Assembly: GCA_905160935.1 (NCBI GenBank)
Contig: CAJHZI010000710.1
Location: 1 to 64,000, forward strand
DNA length: 64,000 nt
Reading direction: 5' to 3'
Source: Enchytraeus crypticus
Lineage: Eukaryota > Annelida > Clitellata > Enchytraeida > Enchytraeidae
The notes under the pieces are model-generated. The model worked only from the letters and a program-made list of their open reading frames with translations, had not been told where the DNA came from and ran no database searches. Numbering within the stretch: the stretch's first letter is position 1; the number at the start of each line of letters is the position of its first letter. The translations under genes and the position numbers were made by a program. Shown one piece after another: positions 31,463-43,315 of the stretch.

Positions 31463-31765
31463 TAAAAGATCCACTCATCTCAAACTTTCGCTCATCTCTA
31501 CGATTTGTCGTCAATTTCAATTTCCGGTATTTGACCGGCGCAGTTTTAACAATTAACAAGAATTTCTGAGTCTTTTCTGTGCGCAGTTGACAGTTACAGT
31601 ACAAGCCTACCAAAGACGTCAGCTTTCGTTGTTCTTTCTAATTAATTACGTCTTCTGACATCCTGTAGGCTTACATGTAATTGTTAAGAAATAGGTGCAG
31701 ACCAGTATTGTAAGATGTTTTGTGCAAGCCGTATAAATCAGAGAAAAGTTAAAAGTTGAAGCTAG

Positions 31766-31862
31766 TAAAGCTAAGGTATAACGTCAGTTTCCTCACTCGA
31801 AAGCCATATCAGTGACAGGTGAGCCCAGGATTTGGACCCGCACATACTGATCCGCACATTAC
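31766..31862 (-). mobile_element. SINE-A, 5' truncated
   Basis: AACGTCAGTTTCCTCACTCG; GAGCCCAGGATTTGGACCCG. Confidence 0.85.
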
Positions 31863-31984
31863 CATTATTAATCTCTTAATATCATTTTAGTAGACTTTAC
31901 AATGTGCTGTTATTTTCATAATGTCCTTGCCTGGTGGCAAAATTTATGCAAAACTCAAACGCGATAAAAAATGATAAAAATGAA

Positions 31985-32400
31985 ATCTGATAGTTGATAA
32001 TTGCTAACTGAAAGCTGATAGCTGATAACATCTGATAACACTTGATAGCTGATAACTGATACCAGTTATTGCTGAGAGCTGATAATTGATACCAAAGATA
32101 GCTGATATATGATACCAATGCTAGCTAATAACTGATAACTAGCCTAATGGCTGTTACCAATGAAAGCTGATAGCTGAAAACTGATAGCTGATAACTAATA
32201 GTTGATAGCTGTTATCACTGATAGGCTGTAACGCATAACTAATTACTGATAGCTGATAACTAATAACTCAAAACTGATAACAACAGATATAATTGATAGC
32301 TGATAACTAATAACTCAAAACTGATAACAACAGATATAACTGATACCTGATAACTGATAGGAGTGATAGCTGATAGGACTTTACTGATAACTGATATGCG
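31985..32400. repeat. GATAGCTGATAACT array
   Basis: Irregular short units of TGATAGCTGATAACTAATA type. Confidence 0.92.
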
Positions 32401-32593
32401 AAATACGAGCATTTGCTCTATTATCTAGATACTTTGATAGTCTTCCCTATATCAGTCTACTCTTGCTGATCATATAATATGAAAAGTAACTCTGATATGC
32501 ACATTAATCTATAATTTTAAACATCCAAGTAATTTCTTATTTTCTAGAGAGCAAGTAAAAAATGTTAACGTCATCTACCTTATCTTTAACTGC

Positions 32594-32735
32594 CTAATGT
32601 TAACGTCAGTTTCCTCACTCGAAAGAGATGTCAGTGACGGGCGAGCGCAGGATGTGAACCCTGCACATACTGATCCGCGGATCAGTATGTGCAGTGTTAT
32701 CAGCTTACCGACATCGCCACTGGCTCCAGCTGATA
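32594..32735 (-). mobile_element. SINE-A with internal palindrome
   Basis: Otherwise normal copy; bases 32661-32694 form a perfect 34-bp palindrome centred on CCGCGG. Confidence 0.9.
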
Positions 32736-32808
32736 TTGTTAACTTTCATGGATTTGCTTCTGTCTTTATTTCTTTGCTTTCCATAAGAATTATCATTCAT
32801 TTCTAAAC

Positions 32809-32848
32809 TTTTGTAAATGAGGACATGTACATGTCCTCATTTACAAAA
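32809..32848. repeat. 40-bp perfect palindrome
   Basis: Arm TTTTGTAAATGAGGACATGT followed by its exact reverse complement; a third half-copy follows at 32849-32885. Confidence 0.95.
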
Positions 32849-32984
32849 TGAGGACATGTACATTGTACATATCCTCATGTCCTCATTGTATTAAATTTCC
32901 ATTTTAGTTGTTTTATAATTTTTGTCATTAACAGGTGACAGAATCTTCTGCCAGGAAAAATCTCTCAAGAAGTTGCATTTATTC

Positions 32985-33150
32985 GTGGATTGGTTGAGCT
33001 CTCGTCCAATCACATCAAGCCGTTTGCTTGATTGATCATGCGGACGTAATATCCGCAATCACGTGACTCAACATTGATTACACGCTCATTGGTCGCCGCA
33101 TCAGTGGTCATGTGACATCAGAATCAACTGACTCCGCCTTTCTCGCTTAG
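32985..33150. promoter_or_regulatory. Candidate promoter-like patch
   Basis: GC-richer patch in AT-rich DNA with CCAATCA, ATTGG, TCACGTGAC, GTCATGTGAC and GACTCCGCC. It shares the E-box-plus-GGCGGAGTC pair with 35700-35760, with the second motif in reverse orientation. No exon could be attached. Confidence 0.3.
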
Positions 33151-33361
33151 AATATCATTTTAATAATTTTGTATTTTATTTTGAGACATCCTTAGCAAAG
33201 CTGGTCACGTATGTTATTTGTTAACCCATATACTATATCCCATAGGCGCAACCTGTTTGCATAATTGAGACCTATAGTAAAGAATTACAGGCAACAAGTG
33301 CCAACAACAACAGCAACAATAACATCGTGTTGTCAGGACTCAGTAAAAACAACATAGTATC

Positions 33362-33400
33362 TCTGCACTGCCTACTGGCAGGTCTATGGCATATAAAACA
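33362..33400 (-). mobile_element. LINE-C 3' tail fragment
   Basis: GCACTGCCTACTGGCAGG. Confidence 0.6.
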
Positions 33401-33429
33401 ACATGACTCTTATACTGAAAATATAATTC

Positions 33430-33485
33430 AGTGAAAAGTTAACGTCCGGTTTCTCACCCATATGCATGGTCAGGGACGTCTGACA
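33430..33485 (-). mobile_element. LINE-A 3' tail fragment
   Basis: TTAACGTCCGGTTTCTCACC, CAGGGACGTCTGACATC. Confidence 0.6.
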
Positions 33486-33489
33486 TCAC

Positions 33490-34355
33490 CTTGTTACTTA
33501 ATTATACCCTTTCTTTACTGCTGGTACTTTGAAGTCCTCTTCCTATTACAAGTTATGTCTATGACTTTCATTAACTATCTCTTATTTTACCAGCGGTACT
33601 TGAAAGTCCATATACGCAACTAAGACGTTCTTGTAATCTGGATGAGAGAGAGATAAAAATATTACCCAGAATGCTTAGCATAGAAACTGACCAATAGCAT
33701 CGTTTTATTCTAGTTTCGAAAACAATAATGGTAAAGAAAGGGTTACTATTCTATATTAACAAATGGTTGGCTAATGTTATATTTATTCAACTACTAAACT
33801 CATATCGGTTTTTATACCTGAATTAATCGTTCCCTTGCTCAGTTGAAGCTATATATGTGGTTATTCCTCAATACTTAACTAGTTCTACGACCTATAGATG
33901 TTGTCATTGACTACTGTAGCACTCTAATTGTTGTTATGTTGTATATGTATATAGCTTAATAGCATATTCATTGATATGCTGTAGGCTGATAATTAAAACA
34001 GCCAATCAAAAGGATCAAGCTTTCAAGCTCGTTCGGGTCAATCTAAGCAGCTTCCAATACCGTGAAAATAATCCGACAGTAAATGTAACGAGAATTAATA
34101 TTATTTAATTGAAGCATCCAGATAAATAGTCATTCACAATTGATAATGCTAACAAAATAACAACATCTAATTTTAGAAATAATCATAATTATTATATATT
34201 ATTGGTCCAAATAAAAGCATTAAGTAAATTTTAAGAATTATATAGGCCTACTCTTATGCTCTTATAAACGTTTAAACTGAATTGAAATAGTCGGTAGAAT
34301 TTGGTCTCTATGGATAAATGATATTATATTACTAATAATTTTAAATGCTATAGGC
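33490..34355. other. No gene seen
   Basis: AT-rich; includes a LINE-B tail scrap at 33895-33935 (GATGTTGTCATTGACTACTG). Confidence 0.5.
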
Positions 34356-34364
34356 CTGCAATAG

Positions 34365-35280
34365 CAGTGGCGGATCCAGAGGGAGAGGCCCAGGGTGCCC
34401 GGGCCCCCCCCTTAGGTCCGACGATAAAAATTTTTAAACTATATTTTCATTGTTTCCATGGCAGTTTCGATGTTTAAATATGTTAGTAATGGCAGTGGTT
34501 GGGGGGGGGGGGGGCCGGGGGAGGGAAAGACATGGTATATTTTCATTGTTTCTATGGCAATTTCGATGTGGAAACATGTTAGTAATGGCAGTGGTAAGGG
34601 GGGGGGGCCGGGGGGAAGGTAAGACAGGGTATATTTTCATTGTTGCTATGGCAATTTCGATGTTTAAATATGTTAGTAATGACAGTGCTAAGGGGGGAGG
34701 GGGCCGGGGGATGGTAAGACAGGGAATATTTTCATTGTTTCTATGGCAATTTCGATGTGTAAATATGTTAATAATGACAGTGGTAAGGGGGGGGCCCGGG
34801 GGATGGTAATACAGGGTATATTTTCATTGTTTCTGTTGCAATTTTGATGTGTAAACATGTTAGTAATGGCAGTGGTTAGGGGGGCCGGGGAGGGGGTGAG
34901 TACGACAGGGTACGCAGTTCCAATAGCTCGATTTTTCTAGGATATACTAGGAGCCCTGTATAATGGAAGGGGCCCGAAAAATGTTGACCTTTTCACTAGC
35001 TCTCAATTTTCACTTTAACCAATGCATAACCAATGCATTGGAGGACAACATTTTCCCCTGACTTTAGTACGGGTATGAGCGGGGGGGGGGGTAAGGTACG
35101 GAAATGCACTCACTCTACACTCTATGAGCCGAAAGCTGTAGTGAACAAATTTTGAGCCCCCCCACAGAAATTTGTCTGGTTGCGTCACATGTCCCGAAGA
35201 AGGCGGGGCGTAAGCAAAAAATGTATACTCTCAAAAAAAATATCGGGCCCCCCCTTAAAATATTCCTGGATCCGCCCCTG
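34365..35280. mobile_element. hAT-type MITE, complete with TIRs and 8-bp TSD
   Basis: 916 bp bounded by terminal inverted repeats CAGTGGCGGATCCAG and its partner CTGGATCCGCCCCTG, flanked on both sides by the exact 8-bp direct repeat TGCAATAG (34357-34364 and 35281-35288). The 8-bp duplication and the CAGnGGCGGATCCAG ends are typical of hAT elements. No transposase frame. The interior holds five units of about 95 bp with poly-G runs (34440-34880). Confidence 0.92.
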
Positions 35281-35288
35281 TGCAATAG

Positions 35289-35685
35289 CCTACTTAAAAA
35301 CTTTTGTCTGTAATTAATTTTAAGAGCTGAATTTACACTAGCATACGGTTGAGGTCACACTATGGGCCTCTATCCCTCACATTTTTAAATGTAATGGGAC
35401 GCCCGTAAAAAATTCTCCCCTCTAGATCTGGCACTCCGATTTTTCAATGATCATGCTCCTCCTTAATTGCTTAACAATTTAATGTAGACAATTTTAAAAA
35501 AATGATTCACCACCATTTTTGGTTTTAATTGATTTAAAGTAGTAATAGCCTTGATTTTGCCTCATATTTCTATTATGGTGATATCAATACTTTTACACTA
35601 GGAATAATCACGAATTAAGATATTTGTAAAAAGAAAACTGACACAAACAGACGGATAAAGTGCAGTCTCCATGTAACGGACTGTC
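35289..35685. other. No gene seen
   Basis: Unassigned AT-rich sequence upstream of the promoter-like patch. Confidence 0.4.
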
Positions 35686-35890
35686 AATCAAACCTCAAAG
35701 CCACACCCTTGTGACGGTTCGTTGGTCACATGACCGTGTTGGAGGCGGAGTCAGAAATGCGCTGATTCCGGTTGAGTTCTGAAGCGAGAGAAGGGAATCA
35801 ATCGAAGCGTAGAGTTAAGTCAGGACTAGTCGCTAGCTCTCCGGTGACTCCACTGGACCGGCAAACAGTCTTAGCTAAGCCCCAGGTAAG
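35685..35890 (+). promoter_or_regulatory. Candidate promoter and non-coding first exon
   Basis: CpG-richer stretch containing CCACACCC, GTCACATGAC and GGCGGAGTCAG, then sequence ending CCCCAG|GTAAGT at 35886. There is no ATG in the open frame, so a 5' UTR exon (about 35776-35885) is likely. It may serve Pax6 (13 kb downstream) or the orphan gene ending at 43481. Confidence 0.4.
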
Positions 35891-36064
35891 TCCCTATCAA
35901 CTATTCGTGTGTTCTGGGGGCATGTGTGCGCTAAATCCGTTTCAGCCATGCATAAAACCAGCATCGGTTCTCTCGTCATCAGCGAACCGTGATGGTGATA
36001 ATCCGATGGATATATATGGAAGCCAGCGCGTCAGTCGCATGATTGTGGTGTTTTACATCTGACG

Positions 36065-36480
36065 AGTTTTTTCAAAAAAATAAACCCATCTCTTGAGATA
36101 CTATTGGCAAACAAGACGAACTGAAAATGTTTCATATGATAATGATGTCCACTATAGAAATTGGAATTGAGAATTAAACTAGACTTGCATCTTATACAGT
36201 AAAATATTCATACCCTGAAATTTAATTAAATAAAGGATTGATTCATGGATTCTCATCGAATGCTTCAAATTTAAATTTTTAATAAACCATGGTTCAGAAA
36301 GTTTATAACCCAATTGTGGCTGATCTAAATGTATACATAGAGCAATTAGGATACTTTGTGTAGCGTACAAGACAGACAGCTGTTAAAAGTGTAATGCGGT
36401 ACTATAACTTAAATTTGTGAAACTAAATTCCTATTATACTTTGGTTAAGTGGATTTATAAATTTGGATTAATTTTCCAGT
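36065..36480. other. No gene seen
   Basis: AT-rich; short frames only. Confidence 0.5.
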
Positions 36481-36484
36481 CTGA

Positions 36485-36650
36485 ATTAGGAAATGATAAT
36501 GATTGGCCCGGGGCCGAATAATCAAATAGAGAAATTGATAGTGATTGGTCCGCACTATCAATCAGATAATTGATAGTGATTGGTGCGCACTATCAATTAG
36601 ATAATTGATTGTGATTGGTCCGAATTATCAATTAGATAATTGATAATGAA
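36485..36650. repeat. 34-bp array of hairpin units
   Basis: Four to five units; each contains ATTGATAGTG ... CACTATCAAT arms around ATTGGTCCG. Confidence 0.92.
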
Positions 36651-36899
36651 GACCCTTGGCGAGGACTAGGGGAAGAAGAAGTTGTGATCGGATACATAAA
36701 CCGCATAGCAAAGCAAATCTAACGAATGATAAATCTCGTTCTAATCATCTTCACTTCGAATGAGGAATCACATTCGAATAATCTTGAAATGACTTGAATT
36801 CTATAATTGAAGTTATTTAAAGATAAAGTATCCACGAAACCCAATTTCTTTTTAAGTTGATGTCCATGACAAAAAAGATTTATTAAGCCTATTACTGCA

Positions 36900-36902
<3 letters not shown>

Positions 36903-36979
<77 letters not shown>

Positions 36980-36980
36980 G
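36903..36980. repeat. (TA)n
   Basis: Pure TA run of about 75 bases. Confidence 0.97.
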
Positions 36981-37518
36981 TGTAGAGGTAAATATCGGCC
37001 CCAATTTTGCTCTCATGGAATGGTTATTTCTTGTAGAAAATTGAAACAGCTAGTATTATGTACAGTGATATTTCCCTGTATTTTCACAAACTTGAATACA
37101 GACGATGGAGTTATCTACTTAAAGGCTTAAAGTCGCTATTGGTTCTATTTCGATTGTTTATTAGGTTTCAGCTTGTTGATTTTATTAAAACTGTAAAGAT
37201 TAATGTTTAATTTATAGCGTATAAGTCACTCGAATGGATATAAGTGATTTCTAAGTGTTGGATTAATACAACTATTAGTACAGTTTATTGTACCACAGTG
37301 TAGTATACAAGTAATGCACATTTTAAAATCGTAAATCGGGATGTTTGAGGCAAATTCTGAAGTTTCTGATTATTTCTAAAGCATCATATTGTTAGAACTC
37401 TAATTTTAGTTCAACACATCAGGGAAATTTTTTATGATTCAAGCGCCATGACTCTATAGAGAAATTCTAAATAGTTTGACAAGGAAAGATTTTGGCTCTA
37501 TTATTATATACATGTATA

Positions 37519-37590
<72 letters not shown>
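37519..37590. repeat. (TA)n
   Basis: Pure TA run. Confidence 0.97.
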
Positions 37591-38055
37591 GTAGGCCTAT
37601 ACTGTACATATACTGCCCGAGTAGGTCCAAGAAAATTGAGAATTAAACCTACCGACAACTGCACATGCTCGTAAGAGGCGACCGGCGCAGATATGCAAGT
37701 GAAGAGACTTGTAACCATGTGGTGATAATTTCTGTGTCTTAAACCAAATGGTCGCTCATACTCCAGACCTGCAGAGTTCTAGTCGCTACACCGATTGTGG
37801 CATTATATCACCAGACTACTTGACCTTTACTGTCCATTCAGCGCTACTGTGGCTTTAACCTAGAGCGACGCTTTATAAATATACTTATAATAATATATAT
37901 TTAGAGATATTTTTCTTTAATTATGCATGAATAGCCTATACATAATACATGTAAATATATGTAAATTATACACTGCATATTTAAAATGCTGTATATATAT
38001 AAACAACTATCTATATAATTTAGCATGTGCAATTGTGCATATATAATGAATATAG

Positions 38056-38058
38056 CGG

Positions 38059-38096
<38 letters not shown>
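38056..38096. repeat. (TA)n
   Basis: Pure TA run. Confidence 0.95.
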
Positions 38097-38101
<5 letters not shown>

Positions 38102-38146
38102 TATATAATATTACATATTAGATGTTATATATTATTTATTTTCATC

Positions 38147-38325
38147 TTGCCTGACTGCTTTTTATCACCGGACCGGCCCCGTTTAGGATATTTCCTTTCT
38201 CTTCAGCACATGTTTTTTCAATCGATTTGTAGTGACATGTGGTGGGGGACGTCCCTGACGCCGCCATTATATGAGAAACGGACGTTAAGCATTTATTATT
38301 ATTATTATTATTATTGGTATTATTA
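38147..38325 (+). mobile_element. LINE-A 3' end
   Basis: TCTTCAGCACATG, GTGGGGGACGTCCCTGACGC, ATGAGAAACGGACGTTAAGC and a terminal (ATT)n. Confidence 0.8.
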
Positions 38326-38437
38326 TATAGTATGCATTATATATTATACATTATTATATATTAAATATATATTATATATTATAATATATTAAATATTATA
38401 TGTTATATGTTATACATGATAATATATTATATATGAT

Positions 38438-38439
<2 letters not shown>

Positions 38440-38518
<79 letters not shown>

Positions 38519-38524
38519 ATATAT

Positions 38525-38560
<36 letters not shown>

Positions 38561-38663
38561 TGATATGCATGTATGTATATAAGGTCCATATTATTTATAA
38601 GCCCCAATGCAGGCCTATACGCAATATTCACGTGTATAGATATTGTATATATATGTTTATAAT

Positions 38664-38696
<33 letters not shown>

Positions 38697-38720
38697 GTAT
38701 ATATATATATATATACTATA
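38440..38720. repeat. (TA)n cluster
   Basis: Two long TA blocks, 38440-38560 and 38670-38720. Confidence 0.95.
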
Positions 38721-38929
38721 TAATCTTTACATGTTCATATTCATTAATATATTTTACTTAATATATTTTTATATTTGTTAATATTAGAAATTATTAAATA
38801 ATATTAATCTTAATACGAGCAGTCTACATTATTTACTGTTTTCATATTCATATTCATATTTCATAATCATATAATAATTCAGCAAAAGGCTCGTTATCGA
38901 AATGCTATCAATATCGCAAGTATTCTGTG

Positions 38930-39100
38930 CCCGTGCTGTGCTCGGGTGTGGTTGGACCACTGCAGAATAGGGCAACCGTAAACAATCTGCTGCCTGTACG
39001 TAAAAGATATTTGGCGACCGAGGCAGGAGCTGAGGAAGGCAGATGGGATCCACCTCACCATGAAATTTGACCCAGGATTAAATTACGATTAAGTCATGTA
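38930..39100 (+). mobile_element. R4 dispersed repeat
   Basis: CGGGTGTGGTTGGACCACTG, GGGCAACCGTAAACAATCTG, CTGAGGAAGGCAGATGGGAT. Confidence 0.8.
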
Positions 39101-39109
39101 AGATCAAAA

Positions 39110-39245
39110 TCAACGACAGTACGGCATTCTTTGGTGAGCGCCTAGGCTCCAGAAATTGTTACTAAATTTTCTAAAAGGAATTCAAGAGTTTATTCTGAGC
39201 TAGTTAAACTGATATTCAAGGGAAGTTGATGATGATGATAATTTA
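39110..39245 (+). mobile_element. R5 dispersed repeat, partial
   Basis: GGTGAGCGCCTAGGCTCCAG, then TAGTTAAACTGATATTCAAG and GATGATGATGA; directly follows an R4 copy. Confidence 0.78.
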
Positions 39246-39374
39246 TATAGTCATATTCATATGGAATTATTAATCATTTAATCAATGCTCTCAATTCAAG
39301 TGAATGCTTATAATTTTGGATCATTTCCTTTCATCTTGAAGTATTTCAACAGACAGATAAGATACAGCATTTTT

Positions 39375-39435
39375 GTCTTAGACGTCCCTGATATCATCAT
39401 AAGATGCTGAAATATAATGAACGTTAAACTCTTAT
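39375..39435 (+). mobile_element. LINE-A 3' tail fragment
   Basis: TAGACGTCCCTGATATCATC and GAACGTTAAACT. Confidence 0.6.
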
Positions 39436-40117
39436 CTTGTTTAAAAGTTATATTGCTCAATTGATTAACCAGACTAGCATGATAGATTGGCTGAGCGGAC
39501 TCGCTAACAATGCTTGTTCTGCAGCGTAAGAACAATACTCGAGTCAATTAACTACAAGTGGAAAGCTGAGAAGGTAAACCAACGTCTGGAAAGCCTTCCA
39601 GCTATTTTCCGTTCATCACCTTTCCAGTTTAAACATGCATAAACTGCGACCTAACGAAGCAAATAACTCACCACGAGGCGCAAAAGCTTGTACTAATGGC
39701 AACACTAATTATATGAGCTTCTGGAGTGAAGAGAGGCGTGAAATTTCCCTCTAAATTCTCTGTAATTCGATAAAGTAATAGGCTGTAATTTGATAAAGTA
39801 ATTCTCCGTAATTTTATAAAGTTATTCACCGTACTTTTAAAAAGTTATTTATTGTAATTTGATAAAAATTATCTCAGATATCCAAATAACTGTAGGGCCA
39901 CGATGTAGCTTATGTGCACAATCAAGCATCAGTTTATCACTTTATCACCAAGTGTCACTTTCGGGTATGAACAAGACTTTGAATATTGATTGATTGAATG
40001 CTTGATTGATTGATCGAGTGTTTGATTGATCGAATTATTTGATTGGATTGATTAATTGTATGGAACTTGATTCCTTTCATCTCTTGTAATCTTGCACTGA
40101 TTCAAAATATGCTTTTT

Positions 40118-40240
40118 CGCGGCTCCTTAAAACGCAAAGTATGTGCGAGGTTCAAATCCTGGGCTCGCTTGTCACTGACATCGCTTTCGAGTGAGGAAAC
40201 TGCCGTTAACCTTAGCTTTATCAGCTTTTTCCAAAGATCC
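40118..40240 (+). mobile_element. SINE-A, rearranged head
   Basis: GCGAGGTTCAAATCCTGGGC, GACATCGCTTTCGAGTGAGG; the 5' tRNA-like part is replaced. Confidence 0.85.
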
Positions 40241-40534
40241 CGAGTAGCTTGGAAGTGATTTACCATTCTCATTTAACTCTTCCAATCCAGAATAGTTTCT
40301 AATGCATTTTAAACAATATTATCACAGCTATGTGTCTGTTTTCTTTTGCAAGAAGATTTTAGGGACTTCCTAAGAATTACCTCAATAGGTCACCAATGAT
40401 GACCACTTTCTGACTGATTGTATAATTAGGCAGCAAACCATGTCGCTTCTTAATCGTAACTTTTCAATTCTGACTGGAGTGACGCCTTCTGCTTGAACAG
40501 GTTTTCTCTTATTTATTCCGACATCGAGACTCAC

Positions 40535-40667
40535 GTCAGTCTAATGTCGATACGATGGACTGCCGCGTCGTCTAAAGTCGATTGTCGTAGCCAGAGTTTG
40601 TCGTAAGTCCGCGTCAGTATTTCCGGTCGAGCATGACGGCTAATGGCTTGACCATAGATCGCCGGTA
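40535..40667 (-). CDS. Orphan internal exon, unrecognised protein
   Basis: CpG-rich 133-base block. After acceptor TATCAG|TA it reads PAIYGQAISRHARPEILTRT then YDKLWLRQSTLDDAAVHRID, and ends at donor GAC|GTGAGT. The adjacent (CAGTAC/CAGTAT)n array to the right repeats the acceptor hexamer. A second open minus-strand segment, MSWRFTEYEVTVRQTKRTIN, lies on the far side of the array (41249 to about 41175). They might belong together. No family recognised. Confidence 0.35.
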
Positions 40668-41185
40668 CTGATACTGGTACTGATACTGATAATGGTACTG
40701 ATACTGATAATGGTACTGATACTAGTACTGGTACTGATAGGCTTACTGGTACTGATACTGATAGTGATACTGGTACTGATACTGATACTGGTACTGATAC
40801 TGGTACTGATACTGATAGTGATACTGGTACTGATACTGGTACTGATACTGATAGTGATACTGGTACTGATACTGGTACTGGTACTGATACTGGTACTGAT
40901 ACTGATACTGGTACTGTACTGATATTGATACTGATACTTATACTGGTACTGATACTGGTACTGATACTGGTACTGATACTGGTACTGGTACTGGTACTGA
41001 CACTGATACTGATACTGAAATTGGTATTGATACTGGTACTGGTACTGGTACTGGTACTGATATTGATGCTGATACCGGTGCTGAAACTGATAGTGATACT
41101 GGCACTGATAATGGTACTGGTACTGATAAATACTGATATTGATGCTGATACTGACACAGATACTGGTACTGGTACTGATAGTCCT
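40668..41185. repeat. 6-bp-based array (GATACT/GGTACT)n
   Basis: Over 80 hexamers of TGATAC or TGGTAC. On the minus strand they read CAGTATCAG, repeating the acceptor of the orphan exon at 40667. Confidence 0.97.
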
Positions 41186-41249
41186 GCCCATTTATCGTCC
41201 GCTTTGTCTGTCTCACAGTCACTTCATACTCAGTAAATCTCCAGGACAT

Positions 41250-42320
41250 AGTTGATCTAACTGTATGTATAGAGTATTTGAAAGCGTGATGTTATAATAA
41301 CGTATGATATATTTCATTAGTTCATTTTTAGAAAAAATAGATATTGTGACAATCAATTGCTAATTTACATTGACGGGAGATGCTGGAATGCTGTGGCTTT
41401 GAAACTTATAACCTATCTTTAGACGTTAAATTAATACAACTTTTAATTTAAGATCCAGTTTTTATGCGTGAGGTGCTAATTCGTTATGACACAATTACAG
41501 AACAAAGTGAATAAATTGTATTATGTAAATACATTATCATATTGACTATATTGCTATATGGAACCGACCTATACAGTTTACAATTAAATTATATTATATA
41601 ACTGCATTTTATTAAATAACTACATTATCGTACATAAGTACATTATGCCATGTAATTACATTGTACTTTATAATTACGTTGTAATATCTAACTGCATTAG
41701 GCCTATAGTATATAACTGCAATACAGTACTTTACCACATTATAATTTTTAACTATGTTGCAGTAAATAACAGTATTATATTATATAGCTACATTAGAATA
41801 GGTTCCATATGACATAGCTAGCTGAAGGTCTAAAAACTAAGAAATAAAAAAACTACTCGTATACGGTGGCAGCTTAACTAACAAATTTGACGTCCTCACA
41901 TAGTTTATCGGCGTAATTTCCCACAGTTTCACTTTCACTTTTAATCTGCTACTAAATGACAGCGTATGCCAATTCCAGAGCTGCTCGGTAATGTTATTCT
42001 ATTTTGTCATTGAGTTGATCAATGCATAATCTGTGACACATTCTGCATGAAAGCGAACGTTAATTATCGAATGATTGAGTATTACTGATCAATTCGCTGC
42101 CAGTTTACCGTTCATTTCTCCGGCCACACCCTGCAACAGAGGATTAGGCTACGTGTAGTCCACGCATGGCCAGTTCCATGTTTACTTGACGATGATTTGC
42201 AAGTGACCCTTAACCCGACACACTTCTAGATTGGGGTCAAGTGACTGCGGCAGACGTGGGTTGGGTAAGATGGCACTAGACTTCAGCCACTGACACCACT
42301 CGCCTCAATGCATTTCTTCA
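41250..42320. other. No gene seen
   Basis: AT-rich with irregular TATATAACTACATTA repeats (41530-41800). A moderately GC-rich stretch at 42110-42290 shows no usable frame. Confidence 0.4.
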
Positions 42321-42329
42321 TTTCTCTAA

Positions 42330-42600
42330 TTAACAACCAGACACACACACATACACACACGCGCGCGCACATACACACGCACACATACACACACACATAG
42401 GCCTACATGTACACACATATACATACACATATACACATACACACACATACACATACAAACATATGCATAGACATACACACATACACATATACACATACAT
42501 ATACATAGACACACACATACACTCATATACGCAAATACAAGCACATACTTAAGCATAAACATACATACACACATACATACACGCCTACAGACACATACAA
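42330..42600. repeat. CA-rich microsatellite
   Basis: ACACAT/ACATAC units; frames are low-complexity. Confidence 0.95.
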
Positions 42601-42699
42601 AAGAATATCACTTGCTGATAATGTTTAAAACAGCTAGAGCGCTAAGCAGATACAAGAAGCTGCGTCAGTTTCTAATTGCTTCAGAGTGCAGTCTAGGTA

Positions 42700-43315
42700 T
42701 TAAATTGAAAGGAATCCATGGATCATAATTATGTGCAGATCTTCGTATTAAAGTAAAGGGAATCCATGGATCATAATTATGTGCAGATCTTCGTATTAAA
42801 GTAAAGGGAATCCATGGATCATAATTATGTGCAGATATTCGTATTAAAGTAAAGGGAATCCATGGATCATAATTATGTGCAGATATTCGTATTAAAGTAA
42901 AGGGAATCCATGGATCATAATTATGTGCAGATATTCGTATTAAAGTAAAGGGAATCCATGGATCATAATTATGTGCAGATATTCGTATTAAAGTAAAGGG
43001 AATCCATGGATCATAATTATGTGCAGATATTCGTATTAAAGTAAAGGGAATCCATGGATCATAATTATGTGCAGATATTCGTATTAAAGTAAAGGGAATC
43101 CATGGAACATAATTATGTGCAGATATTCGTATTAAAGTAAAGGGAATCCATGGAATATAATTGTGTGCAGATCTTCGTATTAAAGTAGAGGGAATCCATG
43201 GATTATAATTTGTGTGCAGATCTTGGTACTAGAGGGAAGGAAAGCCCTAAATCACGATTGTGTGCAGTTCTTAGTATTAAAGTAAAGGGAAGCTCTAGAT
43301 CACAATTATGTGCAG
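42700..43315. repeat. 48-bp array ending at orphan exon acceptor
   Basis: About 12 units including GTATTAAAGTAAAGGGAATC and AATTATGTGCAG; the rightmost units diverge towards the exon sequence. Confidence 0.95.
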
